A DNA stretch of 64,000 nt from Phytophthora quininea (GCA_011947345.1 JAAVTG010000981.1:82859-146858), one strand, 5' to 3'; counted from the stretch's first letter, positions 1 to 10,931 are shown. The notes: generated by a model from the sequence alone, not told the origin. Numbers and translations are program-made.

Positions 1-396
1 TTCAAAGTCAGCTATGGTGGAAGCTTTTTGTAGATCCATAACGTACGCCTTAACTCGATCGATGTCCTTATCTACAGCCCGGAAGTGATCCTTCACGTTG
101 AGTGAAATATGAAAAGCACAAAATTTTAAATTGATACCAAAACCAAGCTTGCCCAGACGCTGTTGTGCTTTTCGCTGCTTCCCTCGGTCAACAAACAAAG
201 CCCGATCGTCGAATTTAACACCTCCGGCAATACAGTTAGCAAGAAACCAAACAAAATTATCTGCTGTTTCTGAAGGAATAAATCCCACCGCTACAGGTAT
301 GTTCTTCCCGTCGCCGTCGAGTGCGATTAAACACAGGTAAACACCATTGTATTTGTCACCCTGCATATGCGTACCATCGCGAAAATTCTGCACGGT
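1..396 (-). mobile_element. MULE-type transposase fragment, runs off window start
   Basis: One minus-strand frame is open from a TAA at 397-399 to the window edge, about 130 codons. It reads like the DDE transposase core of Mutator-like elements: it begins near a DGTHMQGDKYNG stretch (first catalytic Asp region), then has NIPVAVGFIPSETADNFVWFL, the usual MULE pattern of a replacement statement followed by a W-F helix, and later an FVDRGKQ stretch and a CAFHISLNV motif resembling the C-x2-H part of the core. The start lies upstream behind a stop and the C-terminus is outside the window, so this is a partial copy. It lies directly 3' of a Crypton remnant on the same strand. The family assignment comes from motif recognition only. 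Confidence 0.7.
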
Positions 397-427
397 TTAA
401 TGGCAGGCCAGCCACGACTCGGCCGAG

Positions 428-1661
428 TTATTGGTCCCCAGCAGATTCGTATCGGATATAGCGGTCTTGAACACCGCCAAGTGACCACCCCACTCGTAAA
501 CAAACGCTCGCAATAGACGGGCCTCCCGTAGATCCACTGCACGCGAACGTGGCAACACCTTTGCGAATCGAGTGCGTTCCGTTGTGCGTTGGGTGATTGT
601 ACTGACTTATCAGTTGGCGAAGAATGCTGCCGAACCGAGACTTTGCTCAGAGCCAGGAAAAATTGGTCCCGGCGGTTGAGTAGGTCTGCATGCCAGGCAG
701 ATAGCTAGCGATGTAATCCAACACGTTTCTGGGCTAAGAGCGTTAGCGTACATGTGACGATGGTCTTTTGGTCCGTTGCCTTCCTGGTTCGTCTTCGCTT
801 TGTACAGCATGCAACCGATACTGTCATCATGGATGCTGAGGTGCTCCGTGCAGAGTGTCTGGACCGATTCGGACCTGCACATCAAATTCCATTGAGTCGT
901 AAGAAAAGTTGCGCGAATCCACAGTCCTGACGCATCAAAGTAGATCTACACAGCTCAACATACAAGGAAAACGGCAGCGGGTCTTTACCAGACTCCTTTG
1001 GCGAGCCTGATTGAAACTTCGATGCTTCCATGCGCTTCAAACCCGAAAAGAAAGAGGATAATCTTTTCTCGTAGGCGGCAGGTAAAGGCGTCTCCTTCCT
1101 GCGATATAAATCTTTCATCGCGCTTCGATACCCACTCAAGGTACCAACGCTGACAGATTTCCTTTTCTCCAACAAAAACTCCTCGAAGTCAGCAGCCGTG
1201 AACTTGTCCAGGTTAATCTGCCCCTTACAGTCAAAGAACTCTGCAGCAGCTTCCTGTTTTTGCTCCTTAATCCATCGCGATATCACTCGCAAGCTGCCAC
1301 AGTAGGCACTCTGCGTCTTGGAGGACACGCATGCATCCCTGACATCTTGCGCAGTAAAGGGATCACAGTAGTCTTGTGGCTGGCCAAGCTCTTCAGCTGA
1401 CGACATGGCGACGCCATTAACCACTACGCTGTCCAAATTATTGCTGTCCGTGCTTAACTGCACCGCTCCCTCGACCTCCATGCCCGTGGCGCGGTTCCTG
1501 TGATCCATATCCGAATGCATCGCAGCCAAGTCGCTGGCGCTGGTTTCCTGGTCCACCAAGGCTAAGCTTCTGTCGTCCATTTCCGTGCCCGTGGTTGCTG
1601 CCTTTGCTCGTCTTGTCGGGGACGAGGATCTGTTCATACTTGGCGCGATCGAGGGCATCAT
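428..1661 (-). mobile_element. Crypton-type tyrosine recombinase, frame broken twice
   Basis: The N-terminal part (882-1661) has a SAM-like core-binding region around SKTQSAYCGSLRVISRWI and FEEFLLEKRKSVSVGTLSGY. The catalytic part continues in other frames: WNLMCRSES at about 880, MYANALSPETCW near 735, and at about 560-430 the GTHSIRKG box (catalytic H-x-x-R) followed by GVQDRYIRYESAGDQ and a stop at 428-430. Crypton DNA transposons encode exactly this recombinase and are known from oomycetes. Two one-base frame shifts separate the blocks, near the A-run at 904-907 and near 620-624. Both look like single-base losses. No target duplication was identified, as expected for a recombinase element. 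Confidence 0.75.
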
Positions 1662-1674
1662 GGTAGTTGTGCAG

Positions 1675-1880
1675 GACGAGCTCTTGCTGCTATTGGGCGC
1701 CGTGGTGGTCTCCGCGGAGGATGAGCGTTTGGTGTGGCTTCTGGTCGTGGCAGCCGTCGCAGAAAACGAGCGATTGGTGCGCCTTCTGGTCGTAGTGGCC
1801 GTCGTGCGTAACGAGCCGCTTCTTGTCGTGGCGGCCTCCGAGCATGACGAGCTCTTGGTGCGGCTTCTTGGCGGTCGTGC
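1675..1880. repeat. degenerate tandem repeat, about 48-bp unit
   Basis: Roughly four imperfect copies of a unit near 48 bp, recognisable by recurring GAGCG/GAGCT..TTGGTG..CTTCTGGTCGTGG..GCC blocks. It lies upstream of the Crypton recombinase frame. Both strands stay open through it because the unit length is a multiple of three, so the open frames here are not good evidence of a protein. Confidence 0.5.
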
Positions 1881-2341
1881 TCGTGACTGAGAGATGCGGA
1901 TGGCAGCTCTTCGTAGGGGAGGCGGAGGGCTTCATTTGCTACGAGAGGAGGGCGTGGTTCTTGAGTTGTGATTGGCAAAGTTAACATTTTCAGCCAATCA
2001 TGTGAACTGGCTTTGTGTCGGTATCTTCGACGACGAAAGCGTGCTCATGTGCATCTCATCAAAACGTGTATACAAACCAAACTGCGAAGAATGTACAAAC
2101 ATTTGCAATGTTGTTGTTTTCTCCGCTGAATTTCCTACGAAAACATACAAACTCCAAGATAATACCAACGTTTCGGCGACAATCTCTGCTATTTCTAGTT
2201 TTTGTTATATCGAAATACAATTACTTTATGTAGAACCTCGTTCAAAAGTACTGAGATAATAATTCGAATTCTGAGTGACGAGACTTTGTGGCTTGGCTCG
2301 AAAATGTCCACTGAGTCTGTGGCTTGTCATGATAAATATCC
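1881..2341. other. no gene recognised
   Basis: AT-richer sequence between the tandem repeat and the left arm of the inverted repeat. No open frame here looks coding, and I see no RNA gene or transposon end. Confidence 0.4.
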
Positions 2342-2344
2342 GTT

Positions 2345-3669
2345 GTTCAAGGCGCCACGCCGGAGGAAAAGCCTTCATCATGACGACTGTACCATAAGTT
2401 AACTGTTTCGGTACGCCGTCGCGTAGACGCTTCTGCTTGAATTTCACCTTGCCTTGGGAGTTGAGAGGGGTCACTTGAGCTTGATCGCTGAGCTGCATAC
2501 GACACTGGGGAAGCCATGAGGCTTCGACACACAAAGTCCACCCTCAAGCACGGGCTCGAGGGGACCTCTAGCTGCATAGCCTCCGGTGGTCTTCGCCGCC
2601 AGATGCACACGTCGTGCATTGCGCTGGAGCTGGAGCTCGGAGCTTGGACTTGAGCGCTAAGAAAAATTTACACTAATTTCGCGTCAAAATGAGATTGATA
2701 CACTTCTCTGGAATTCTTCGTGCACCTCGCACAAAAATATTAAGAATACACAACTAAATCCAAGACAAATCGGCGAAACTCAAAGATGCAACGCATTTTA
2801 CGACGCAAGATGCGAGCGCAACCGGAGTTTATCGGCATCTTTTAACGGGGAAATCGCCTCATAAGCTAATCGTGCTACTGTTCTCTACTAATCTAGTGTC
2901 CGTTCTCACTACTGAAGGTATATATTCTCGTCACGCCACTTTGTTCAATCAAAATGAAATAACGCATGTACTTCTGCGTCTTGAGTACCTCATGGTTCAG
3001 AGAACTTGCCAGCAGTGTCCTAGCAAACTATTCTGTATCGATGTCCTCAAAATGCGGCCTCATGTGTTGAGACGAGCCGATGAACCGAGTCTGGCGGCGG
3101 TCCTCGTCTGTAGTTTGATACAGTCACGCCACTAGCGAGTGAGTGCATGTAGATAGACGACTTTGTTGTACTCACAAAGTAATGGCATTCATCACAAGAG
3201 CGTGCACGGTATTGCAACTTGCCTACCTCCCATGGATTCGGCTTCTAGAAGGTTCTAAGATCTGGTAGGTAGACAACACAAGCAGTCTATAACATGTTGT
3301 TCACTTTCAATCTTGCAGTGCAACGCACAAGCCCATTAAACACAGTAGTGTTTCCCAGTACGATCGCCACCACATCCACACCTCTATTGCGCAGGTGAAA
3401 CAGAACTAGCAGCGCTCATCTCAAGAATACACCGTATGCGCTTGAAATTAGGAAGCGTAAAAGTTCTTGGCGTTTGTATGCGACGAATAAAAACACGCGG
3501 CGTCTCGTATTTCTAAAGTGATACAAAAACAACTTTAACTGAAATAGAAACTAAATTGTTCGGCAGCCCAGCTGCGGTCGCAAACCCTACTAAAAATATC
3601 TATAGCGTATCCGTGAAAGACATATTACGGGGAGGAATTCAAGTATATTGATTTTTGTATGCATGCGAT
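2345..3669. other. arm sequence without recognised gene
   Basis: Short open frames occur on both strands but none resembles a known protein. The minus-strand frame at 2347-2619 continues past the arm border with different ends in the two arms, so it is not a preserved gene. The mirrored stretch 20081-21404 is the same. Confidence 0.4.
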
Positions 3670-4044
3670 ATGCCCCTTGACACATTTCAGGGAGCGCGAC
3701 TTAACTACGGAGTACCTGTCCTCCCAACTAAGTACGCTTACACGACTGCTGACATCACGAAAGAAGCTTGGGCCGCCGGCACTCTAGCGCGCTTGATTGC
3801 CTGCTCAACAGCAGCTTGGACCGAGTCAGGAGTTTGCACGCGCTTGTTTCGCTACTTTAACGGATCGGAGCTCGTCAAAATCAGTGCAAATGCCATGAAG
3901 AGCGCGGTAAAAGACGATCTCCACCAGCCCTTTGTCGCCACCCTCCGAAATCTAAACGAGCTGAGGTCCGGGCCGAGCGTCTATAGGCACAAGGCCTTTG
4001 TGGAACTGTCGGAGAGGTCCATACGACACATCGTACCCCCGTGA
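3670..4044 (+). CDS. unrecognised short protein in left arm
   Basis: Open frame of about 124 codons from an ATG at 3670 (MPLDTFQGARLNYG...), ending SERSIRHIVPP. I do not recognise it. Amino-acid use looks protein-like, without low complexity or membrane segments. A second frame from about 4000 (AMDSDIPSLTAASAAIQ) looks like a continuation after a frame break near 4041, so the original protein was probably longer and this is a remnant, perhaps of a retroelement or a multicopy oomycete gene. The mirror copy at 19706-20080 has the same open frame. Confidence 0.35.
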   Translation: MPLDTFQGARLNYGVPVLPTKYAYTTADITKEAWAAGTLARLIACSTAAWTESGVCTRLFRYFNGSELVKISANAMKSAVKDDLHQPFVATLRNLNELRSGPSVYRHKAFVELSERSIRHIVPP

Positions 4045-5069
4045 TGCCATGGACAGCGACATCCCATCGTTAACGGCAGCAAGCGCGGCTATTCAGGTGC
4101 TGACTGGGACCTGTTTTCGCGTGTTCTTCTTCTTTTGCTTCTTCTCAGGCGTCTTCATGGAGGAGGTGTTGAGGGGTTCTTCACTTGGTCGGTGAGGTCG
4201 GAGAAGAGCGTGCGATGGCTCATTCGAACGAAGATTTTCGCGCCTTTTAACCTACGGTACGCAATGCGATCCTAGATGGGCATTATCAAAACTGGAGAGC
4301 ATTGGAGTTGGCGCCTCTTTTTCATTGTTGACTAGAATTTGTATGTGAGGCCCTTTACCTGACATGTGTCCTTACCTGAAATATGTCTATCACGGATAGT
4401 GAGGGCCGACGGGTGGCCCTGACGCGTCCGCGTGACACGTGGTTGGACAAAAGACGCAGGTTTTGTCCAATATTCGTGCGCTAATCACCCGCCAAAGTCT
4501 ACTCCCTTTGTCGGCCCGTAATAATGGCAAAACTTGTGTGCGCACCACACACAAGGGGTTTGCGTCTGTTCACCGTAGAGTCGTATTCAACTATGCGTAT
4601 AGTGATGTGTCTCACACTAATTCGTGTGAACTCGTTGCCGTAGGCCACACCATGTGTCCGTCGGTCTGTGTGGTGGCCGTTGTGGGTGTTGGAGCCGCCG
4701 CTGGTGTCATGTCAGCAGTCAAAGTCGAAGCTAGAGCCGACGGATTAGCGCGGAGCACATCCTCGTCCCGGCCGCCTACGCAAGTATCCGCGGCTTCACG
4801 TTCACCCGCTCCAGCGCAGCAGCGACTGCTTGTAGTTGGCGCAGTAGTCACGCACACGATGCAATAGTCTTCGCGTTGTGCGTAAACACATTAACTCCAG
4901 ATGTGACCACTTTGACGATCAGCATTGTGTCCTTGAAAATCGGGACCAAGCACTTGATCAGGATCTTTAACCACCTGGCAAGCAATTTGCTGGCTGTCTT
5001 GGCAAAGTGGTCAGCTCCTAACCTTACACTGGTTAGCTCGATGAAGTCGAGTCCCTTGTCCAGCGCTTC
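4045..5069. other. arm sequence before the solo LTR, no recognised gene
   Basis: Overlapping frames on both strands at 4439-4867 are rich in Ala/Thr/Val and look non-coding. A minus-strand stretch near 4870-5060 reads as a possible amphipathic peptide but has no recognisable family. It mirrors 18682-19705. Confidence 0.3.
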
Positions 5070-5889
5070 TGTGGTGTGGAGATTTCTCCAAGATCCGTCA
5101 ACGAACTGTCGCCTCCGCTATTGGCTGATAAAAGGCGTCGAGGTGGACCAATGGCGACGCGAGGCGAAGGTTCATTGAAGGTCGCTATCCCGAGGTGGTC
5201 GCTATTGCGAACCATCGCCTGGTCGTGAATCTTCGGATGGGTAGCTCCGACGGCGACGCTTGTATTTCACTTGATATTTGTATAGATTCACCGTAAGGGT
5301 AGGATTAGAGAGAGTAAGAGCCCGCGAGGGCGATACAAACAGAGCAGAATTTTCGCCCGACTTCCCAAGCGGCCAAGCGTCCTAGGTAAGCACCTTGCCC
5401 TGTTGTCGTGGGTTATGCCTGCCAGCGAACACAGACCTTCGTGAAGTGGGTGTTCGTTTGGTCAGGCCAAGGGTGAAGAGTGGTAGTTAGAGTGTATTTT
5501 GGTTTGACTCTATTAATAGGGAGTGTTGGGCAAAAGGGCCCTTGTATGTGGAGTGTTAGTCGCATTCCAACGTGACTTCCAGCCGGAATTATACTCCGGC
5601 GCCCCCGTAAGAGAGTCCACGGGACTAGGCAACCTTCGTCTGCTGGTGCCACGGGGTTTTGAGTGTGTGAGAGAGTGTTTGGACGTACAGGCGAAGACTC
5701 ATGCCTGTAGCGTCGGTTTATATTTGCCTTCAGCGTAGACAGTGAGCGGAAGCCACACCGGCTCGGGCAGGGTCGGATCTGGTTCCTTCAGATCACGCCC
5801 AACATTTGTCTGACGATCTGGAAGGTGTATTGTTGTGTGCGAAAGCTCGCTGCTAACTGAGCGAAAGTTCAGTGGATTCCTACACCACA
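5070..5889. mobile_element. solo LTR, 820 bp, left arm
   Basis: The element starts TGTGGTGT and ends ACACCACA, perfect 8-bp inverted termini typical of LTRs. It is flanked on both sides by CTTC (5066-5069 and 5890-5893), consistent with a 4-bp target duplication. No internal retroelement coding region adjoins it, so it is a solo LTR left by recombination between two LTRs. Related but rearranged copies lie at 54102-54583 and 56224-56483. Confidence 0.8.
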
Positions 5890-6770
5890 CTTCCAGGTCC
5901 GATAGCTTGAGCTTTTGCTAGTCTTGATGGCGCGAAAGCTGCAGCCAGTACATTCAGAAACGGCGAGGACGGTATAGCAACGGCGATCACGGAAGACACT
6001 TGAACAGATGGCTGTTCAGGATCCCACTGTGGAATAGTTTATACGCCATTTTCCAGTTATGATATTACTATGATATCGTGACAGGCGATTGTGATAATAA
6101 AACATATAGTTGCCTGAAATCTAGTGCGAATCTAACGAAATGGATGTGGCTTCATTTTAGTGCGATCTTAATACGTCAGATTCACGGCACTGGTGATAGC
6201 GAAGTTACCACACTACGTTGCAACGATTCACCCACAGATGACTCTTGGTGAAAAGGAGGCGACGAGATTTAGCCGCCGTGGCGTAATTTCTACAGAGGCA
6301 AAGAGGGCGAAAAGCAAGTACTAAGTGGACATATCTGTCGAAGGTTAACACGATGACAACATGGCTGGCATTTCACTATCCCGAAAATACTGACAACGAT
6401 ACCAACAAGATGCGCATACCGCTCTCAAAACCAGCGATTCCAGGCTATTTTAGGCATATCTGTAGTCCTGCTCACGACTGTGACTGCGACAATATAGATA
6501 CTAGGGGCTCGTCTAAACCTCCTTTGTATGCGCCATGTATTTGAGGGTACCGCAGCGCTCTAGTTGACGTTTATCGCCCGTAGCTTTCTAAACTAGATCC
6601 TACCATTGATCCAGAGTTGTGTCGTGTTCTGGGAGGTTAGGAAAAGTTATTAGCAATCTCAAGAGGCGGGGGCTGATGAAAATTCGTGAACTCAAAGCAT
6701 CTGGCGTTGATCTACTTGCCCTGAAGGTTATGACACTTGAACCAATGAAAATAGTCTAAGCTTTTATACT
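5890..6770. other. arm sequence between solo LTR and recombinase remnant
   Basis: No coding frame longer than about 65 codons and no family recognised. It mirrors 16979-17861. Confidence 0.35.
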
Positions 6771-7430
6771 GTGCTATTTGGATTGAGATTGTTCAAATTG
6801 ATGTGGAATTTGACGGGTAGACCGGATTCAGTGTATATCAGGTTGTTGCAGCACACTGAGTGGTCTGAGGATTGCTTAATTGTGGCGAAGCAAGGGCATA
6901 AAGGTGCCCAGACTGAGGCAGACAAGTTTGGAAGCATGTGTACGCAACCCCTTTCGAGCTGTCTCAGTTCCCTGTGCTTGCTCTTGCTGTTCATCGTTTT
7001 CGTTGCCCTGAACGTAACATTGGTGGTACGCAGCCATTATTTCTTGGCACCGACCACAAAGATCGGTTTGACATACTTTTACGACGTGTCATTAAGGCAC
7101 TACGTGAAGAAGAATTGTGTGTATTGATCTGTATACCAGAAGACATCGACACTGGCAGCCTTCAAAAGGCAGCAGGTTATATGCACACGGACAAGTAAAT
7201 AAGCCGACTCCTGTATCAGTTTATCTCCCACTGGGCCATAGTCTCGGGAAGTTGAAATACCAGTACATTCATTTTGGCGAGGGAGCTGCCCAATTGTGCG
7301 ATAGTATGATAGGAGGATTTCCTTTTGCTTCTGAGCGCTTTGGCGCCGTATCTTCCCCTTTATCGCCGGAGTTGGTACCACACATGACGATGGAGTACTG
7401 GGATCAAATTGTATGCGGCTCCAGCAAATA
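6771..7430 (+). mobile_element. decayed Crypton-like tyrosine recombinase, left arm
   Basis: Fragments in successive frames follow the catalytic half of a Crypton recombinase. WNLTGRPDSVYIRLLQHTEW parallels WNLMCRSES of the element at 428-1661. Then come VYATPFELSQFPVLALAVHRF, a corrupted GTHS-type box near 7150 (reads DIDTGSLQKAAG), HSLGKLKYQYIHFGEGAAQL with the Tyr region, and a C-terminal stretch to about 7430. Several frame shifts and the damaged H-x-x-R box mean it cannot be active. A following frame at 7567-7776 contains a short leucine-rich helix (LMEYLEKLTAENNML) that may be its tail. The assignment is by motif order; sequence divergence is high. Confidence 0.6.
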
Positions 7431-7776
7431 ACCTAAAGGTTTTCAAGCCGTTTTTCCTGTTTTGTTGGCGATATCGACACTAGAATGGGCGAATTACGCT
7501 CCAGCCTGACCAGAGAAATTCGTGGTATTTTGAACGATACGCAATTGACTTGTACAACAAATCCCAATGACACGCTCAGCGAGCGGCAAACGGAGTGGAA
7601 ATCATGATCATCGAATGCGACACTCGCGAGTAAGCGTTTTGATGGAGTACCTGGAGAAGCTCACAGCTGAGAATAATATGTTATCCGCTGAGGTAAGCAG
7701 AATTTCGGATCTTCCGACCTCGACTCCCGATGAAGTGTTTGCTGTAGTATTCTCGACGATGCTCACAAACGTGTAA

Positions 7777-8750
7777 GCAATTGAGCCGAAGATCTGTCGT
7801 TCGGTACACTATACAATTGACTCTGTCAGTATCGTAAGAAATTGCAACGTAGCGAATGCTTCGTACAGCTGTCTCACCAACGCTGGCACCCCTCACGAGG
7901 CGCTAAGACACCAAGAGACTACAATAGAAGGGCGATAGAGTATTGGCAAATGAGAAAGTGCGGGGTACCCCACTTGGTCACAACGTGCCATCATGATTTC
8001 TATCACAAATGTCGTCGTTATATACATTTTTCCAAATAATTCTGCACTACAGCTTGTTGTAATACGAGAAACCCAATGGATCGACTTCGCTACCGTTGTC
8101 CCCAGTATGATGGGCAGTTTTTATCAGTTTTATGGCAATTATGTACGTGCAAGGCTGCATCTACACACCCGAATTTGGAAAATGATGCCATTAGGGCTGG
8201 TCATTTAACGTAGTTTAGTAAAACATACATTTGTTTTGTATCATTGACGTGCGAGCTATCGCAAATAGTGTTACGAACACTAAGTGCTGTGGTTAGTGTA
8301 GGTATTGCCAATTTTGTAATGAAGCTTGAGAATCTCACGTTGAGATGGAGGTTGGAATCGGAAGAGCAAAAGCCCAAGAGGGACCTATCCTGAAGATGAT
8401 CCCACGTCCCCTGTAAAATGCGCAACACTGTCTATGAATCTATGAGAAGACTTGAGATGCAGGTTCGTGCCATAGAATGGTCGACCACTTGGAGCGACAA
8501 CAGAGCTCATCAACGTTCTTCGAGTCGGACGAATGTGGCAAAAACATATGTTCAATCTGCGTCCGGCAGGAGCTCATAGGGCGATGCAGGAACAGCAGCA
8601 GCAGAACGGAAGAATGTGGGGATGCAGGTGACATCGTTGAGTGACGAACGCGGAGTGCGGATCCCGCAGTCCCAGTCCGGCTTGGATGATATCCTTGCGC
8701 AAGCACAATGTACGCACCATGTTTTCTTATAATACTCATCGATTTATTAT
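7777..8750. other. arm sequence without recognised gene
   Basis: Short frames on both strands, none recognisable. It mirrors 14999-15972. Confidence 0.35.
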
Positions 8751-8814
8751 ACAGTTCGCAAGAACTGTTGGATTACGGACAACTATCCGTAATCTAACAG
8801 TTCTTGCAAGCTGT
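8751..8814. repeat. 64-bp hairpin, left arm
   Basis: Two arms of about 30 bases (starting acagttcgcaagaactgtt and ending with the near-exact complement at 8814) surround a loop of about four bases; only a few pairs mismatch. It sits about 50 bp before the Inr-FPR of the RxLR gene at 8929. It could be a small fold-back transposon. Confidence 0.75.
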
Positions 8815-8861
8815 GTGTACAGTAAATGCTACGATAGTAAGGCTGAGCTTGCCTGCAGTTT

Positions 8862-8877
8862 TCATTCCCCATTTTAC
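8862..8877 (+). promoter_or_regulatory. Inr-FPR core promoter of RxLR gene
   Basis: TCATTCCCCATTTTAC matches the oomycete initiator plus flanking promoter region closely. It lies 52 bp before the ATG at 8929, the usual distance. The mirror copy is at 14872-14887 on the minus strand. Confidence 0.75.
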
Positions 8878-8928
8878 GGCCTTCAGCAAAGCTTCGACAA
8901 CCAAGAAACATCCGCCAAGAGGACAGCC

Positions 8929-9579
8929 ATGCGTCGTGTTTTGGCTCTGTTGCTGACAGTGATGACTTTCGTCGCAGTCGCCTCTGCGCTTTCAACTGCA
9001 ACGGAGAACAAGCCGTTCGAGCCCGTCACCACCGGAAAGCGGTCTCTGCGCGTCGGAGCCAAAGCCGCCGCCACCGACGCCAGTGAAGAAAGAGGAGCCT
9101 TTAAAGCTGGGCTGATACTAAAAGTCACACCTTCGTCGAAGAAGGCATATCCAGCAGCGGTGTTCGACAATATGGTGGCTAACAAGGCGACTGTCAAGGA
9201 CAAAACTGTATTCGCTTGGCTCAAGTACGTGCTCAAATTCCGAGCAGCCAAAGGTGAAAACAACGTCTACGCTTCCAGTGACGTCGTTTTCACCACGTTG
9301 AAGCAGAAATTTTCCGAAAAACGCATCGCATTGCTTCTCGTGTCAATGACCAAGCAACCCGAACTCAAGGGCCTCGCTAAGCAGCTTGAGCCGTCGGTGA
9401 TAAAATTGTTGCAAGAACGTCAAGTATCCTCGAATTCTTTGAAAGCGATTTTGGGCGTGAAGACGGAGGGTAGAACGCTTGCGGGGTTCTGCATGACCCT
9501 GCCTACATGTTCTGGCTTAAATACCATCGTGAGCGTTATACTGCTTAACCCTGCGTTTATAGGCGAGGTTGCTGCATAA
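8929..9579 (+). CDS. RxLR-dEER effector, C-terminus probably frame-shifted
   Basis: A secreted effector of the oomycete RxLR class; such proteins enter plant cells and disturb immunity. The ATG at 8929 follows a consensus Inr-FPR. Residues 1-21 are a signal peptide (MRRVLALLLTVMTFVAVASA), RSLR follows near residue 39, and EER follows a DAS stretch near residue 55. The C-terminal domain has TVFAWLKYVLKFRAAKG and RIALLLVSMTKQ, typical of helical W/Y-type folds. Compared with its paralogue at 14158-14820, the last 30-odd residues are in another frame. A shift near the G-run 9483-9486 would restore a DPAYMFWLKY-like end stopping at 9548. The 5' part up to 9046 belongs to the inverted-repeat arm and the 3' part to the loop. 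Confidence 0.85.
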   Translation: MRRVLALLLTVMTFVAVASALSTATENKPFEPVTTGKRSLRVGAKAAATDASEERGAFKAGLILKVTPSSKKAYPAAVFDNMVANKATVKDKTVFAWLKYVLKFRAAKGENNVYASSDVVFTTLKQKFSEKRIALLLVSMTKQPELKGLAKQLEPSVIKLLQERQVSSNSLKAILGVKTEGRTLAGFCMTLPTCSGLNTIVSVILLNPAFIGEVAA

Positions 9580-9630
9580 CGCGCCTCGGGCGTAGTCGCC
9601 TTAATCGCAACAATAACAATAACTCTGCGT

Positions 9631-10335
9631 TTAACACTGTTTTCCGGAATGATGCTGCTCGGACCGAGCATCTTCTACCACTACAAATTCCGCAATTGCT
9701 GCCTGTGTGTGAGGAACCCTTGCCGTATGCATCCTAGAGTTCCTCCCCAGCAATAAACCTTCGGATCCGTGGCAGTGGCTCAACACTACTTCATCCTTGT
9801 CATTGACCCAACTTATCATCGCGCAGCCCGTTGAACTCGATCCGAAAACAAGCATCGTTGGGTTTTGTCTTGACCTGCAGTCGTAACAGAATTTTTGCTT
9901 TAGCAGCGAGATGATCCGCGAGGACGCCAGTTTACAGGTGCTGTTGCTCTGGAGTCTCTGGCAGGTCAGCATAAGATGGACTGCAGGATGGGAGGAGCAG
10001 CAGCCCCCGCGAAAAGCTTTGCCTGCCATGTCAAGAACTTCATACAGGTCGATGTTAATCGCCGACACGAATTGTTGTCCTGAACGATGGTCCACCGGAA
10101 GGTCAGCTGAGCTAGGAGCTGACTCAGCTCCTTGTGGAAGACCCAGTAGCTCACGGGAATCAAAAGTCACCACCGCGTGTGGTGCCACAATACGCACTGG
10201 ATTCAACGTGGGCAATGAAGCAGCTTGACTTGTTCTCGTATTCGGACCCGCCGTGCACAGTTTGAACTCGGCGCTCTCCAAGCGATCGGGACCGACACGC
10301 AAAGAATGAAACGAACTCCCGGAAATCTTGCCCAC
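9631..10335 (-). CDS. hypothetical protein, 5' end uncertain
   Basis: Open frame of 234 codons, tail to tail with the RxLR gene at 8929-9579. I do not recognise a family. It contains SGQQFVSAINIDLYEVLD, a Cys-containing segment FRGGCCSSHPAVHLML, RIISLLKQKFCYDCRSRQ and a C-terminal HCHGSEGLLLGRNSRMH with paired Cys/His, so a metal site is possible. Coding-like sequence on the same strand further upstream (10588-10836, with SLERVMPVCTASKEWKTF) suggests more 5' exons or a frame break. It lies between the effector and glucokinase in the loop of the inverted repeat. It may be a conserved oomycete protein; the start at 10335 is not secure. Confidence 0.45.
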   Translation of the reverse strand: MGKISGSSFHSLRVGPDRLESAEFKLCTAGPNTRTSQAASLPTLNPVRIVAPHAVVTFDSRELLGLPQGAESAPSSADLPVDHRSGQQFVSAINIDLYEVLDMAGKAFRGGCCSSHPAVHLMLTCQRLQSNSTCKLASSRIISLLKQKFCYDCRSRQNPTMLVFGSSSTGCAMISWVNDKDEVVLSHCHGSEGLLLGRNSRMHTARVPHTQAAIAEFVVVEDARSEQHHSGKQC

Positions 10336-10931
10336 TGCTGAGTCTTCCAGTCGAGTTGACCCGGTTCAGTCTCCCATCCACGCAAATGTCCAACTTCTAC
10401 GACGAGAGAGTACGAGCACTCAAAGTCTGGGACTCCTAGGGGTCATTCAGCTCCGTTGCTCGCTTCGGTCCGAAGCTGTTGCCAGCTTGACAGTATGGAA
10501 GTGTGGGGTAGCCAGGCAGAGTCGATTCCCCATAGGAGGCCAAATGTCTTTCAAAGGCAGGCTATTTTCCCATGGTATACCAGTTAATCAATGTCTTTCT
10601 CCTTCTCCCCATGGCAGTCTCCAGCTTCCGGACCAATTTCTGTGCTCTTGCCTAGCCTTCTCGACCATGTAAATTCTGCCGTCGACCCACTCCATTTGCT
10701 TCCATCTGGACAGTTGGGAAAGTTGACTCTCGCACTCCGAGAACGTCTTCCACTCCTTGCTAGCAGTACAAACTGGCATAACACGCTCAAGGCTGCTGCG
10801 ATCTCGTTTCTCGTTGGTGATCACAACTGCTGTCAACGAGAAGGTGGAATCAGCTTTTGTGTCGCCATCTTTCGAGCACGGTTATCTCGATCAAGCTATA
10901 CCTTAAGGTTGAAGTGGTACGGTATCTCTCT

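Larger units (their letters stand above)
2342..9046. repeat. left arm of giant inverted repeat (about 6.7 kb)
   Basis: Every position x in this block pairs with position 23749-23751 minus x on the opposite strand in 14703-21407. I checked this for some 17 mirrored open frames and at both ends. The outer end is sharp: gttgttcaaggcgcca begins at 2342 and its reverse complement ends at 21407. The inner end is also sharp, at 9046 inside an RxLR gene. Only scattered substitutions and one- to two-base indels separate the arms where I compared them (for example near 3052, 4771, 5268 and 5966). The arm holds a short open frame at 3670-4044, a solo LTR, a Crypton-like remnant, a hairpin and an RxLR promoter plus signal-peptide region. 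Confidence 0.95.

Noticed and set aside
1675..1880. CRISPR-like spaced repeats.
   Set aside because: The units are contiguous and degenerate without unique spacers, and the sequence is eukaryotic.
8641..8928. An N-terminal extension of 96 codons to the RxLR effector.
   Set aside because: The Inr-FPR at 8862-8877 and the signal peptide at 8929 show translation starts at 8929; the extension also crosses the hairpin and begins at a non-ATG codon.
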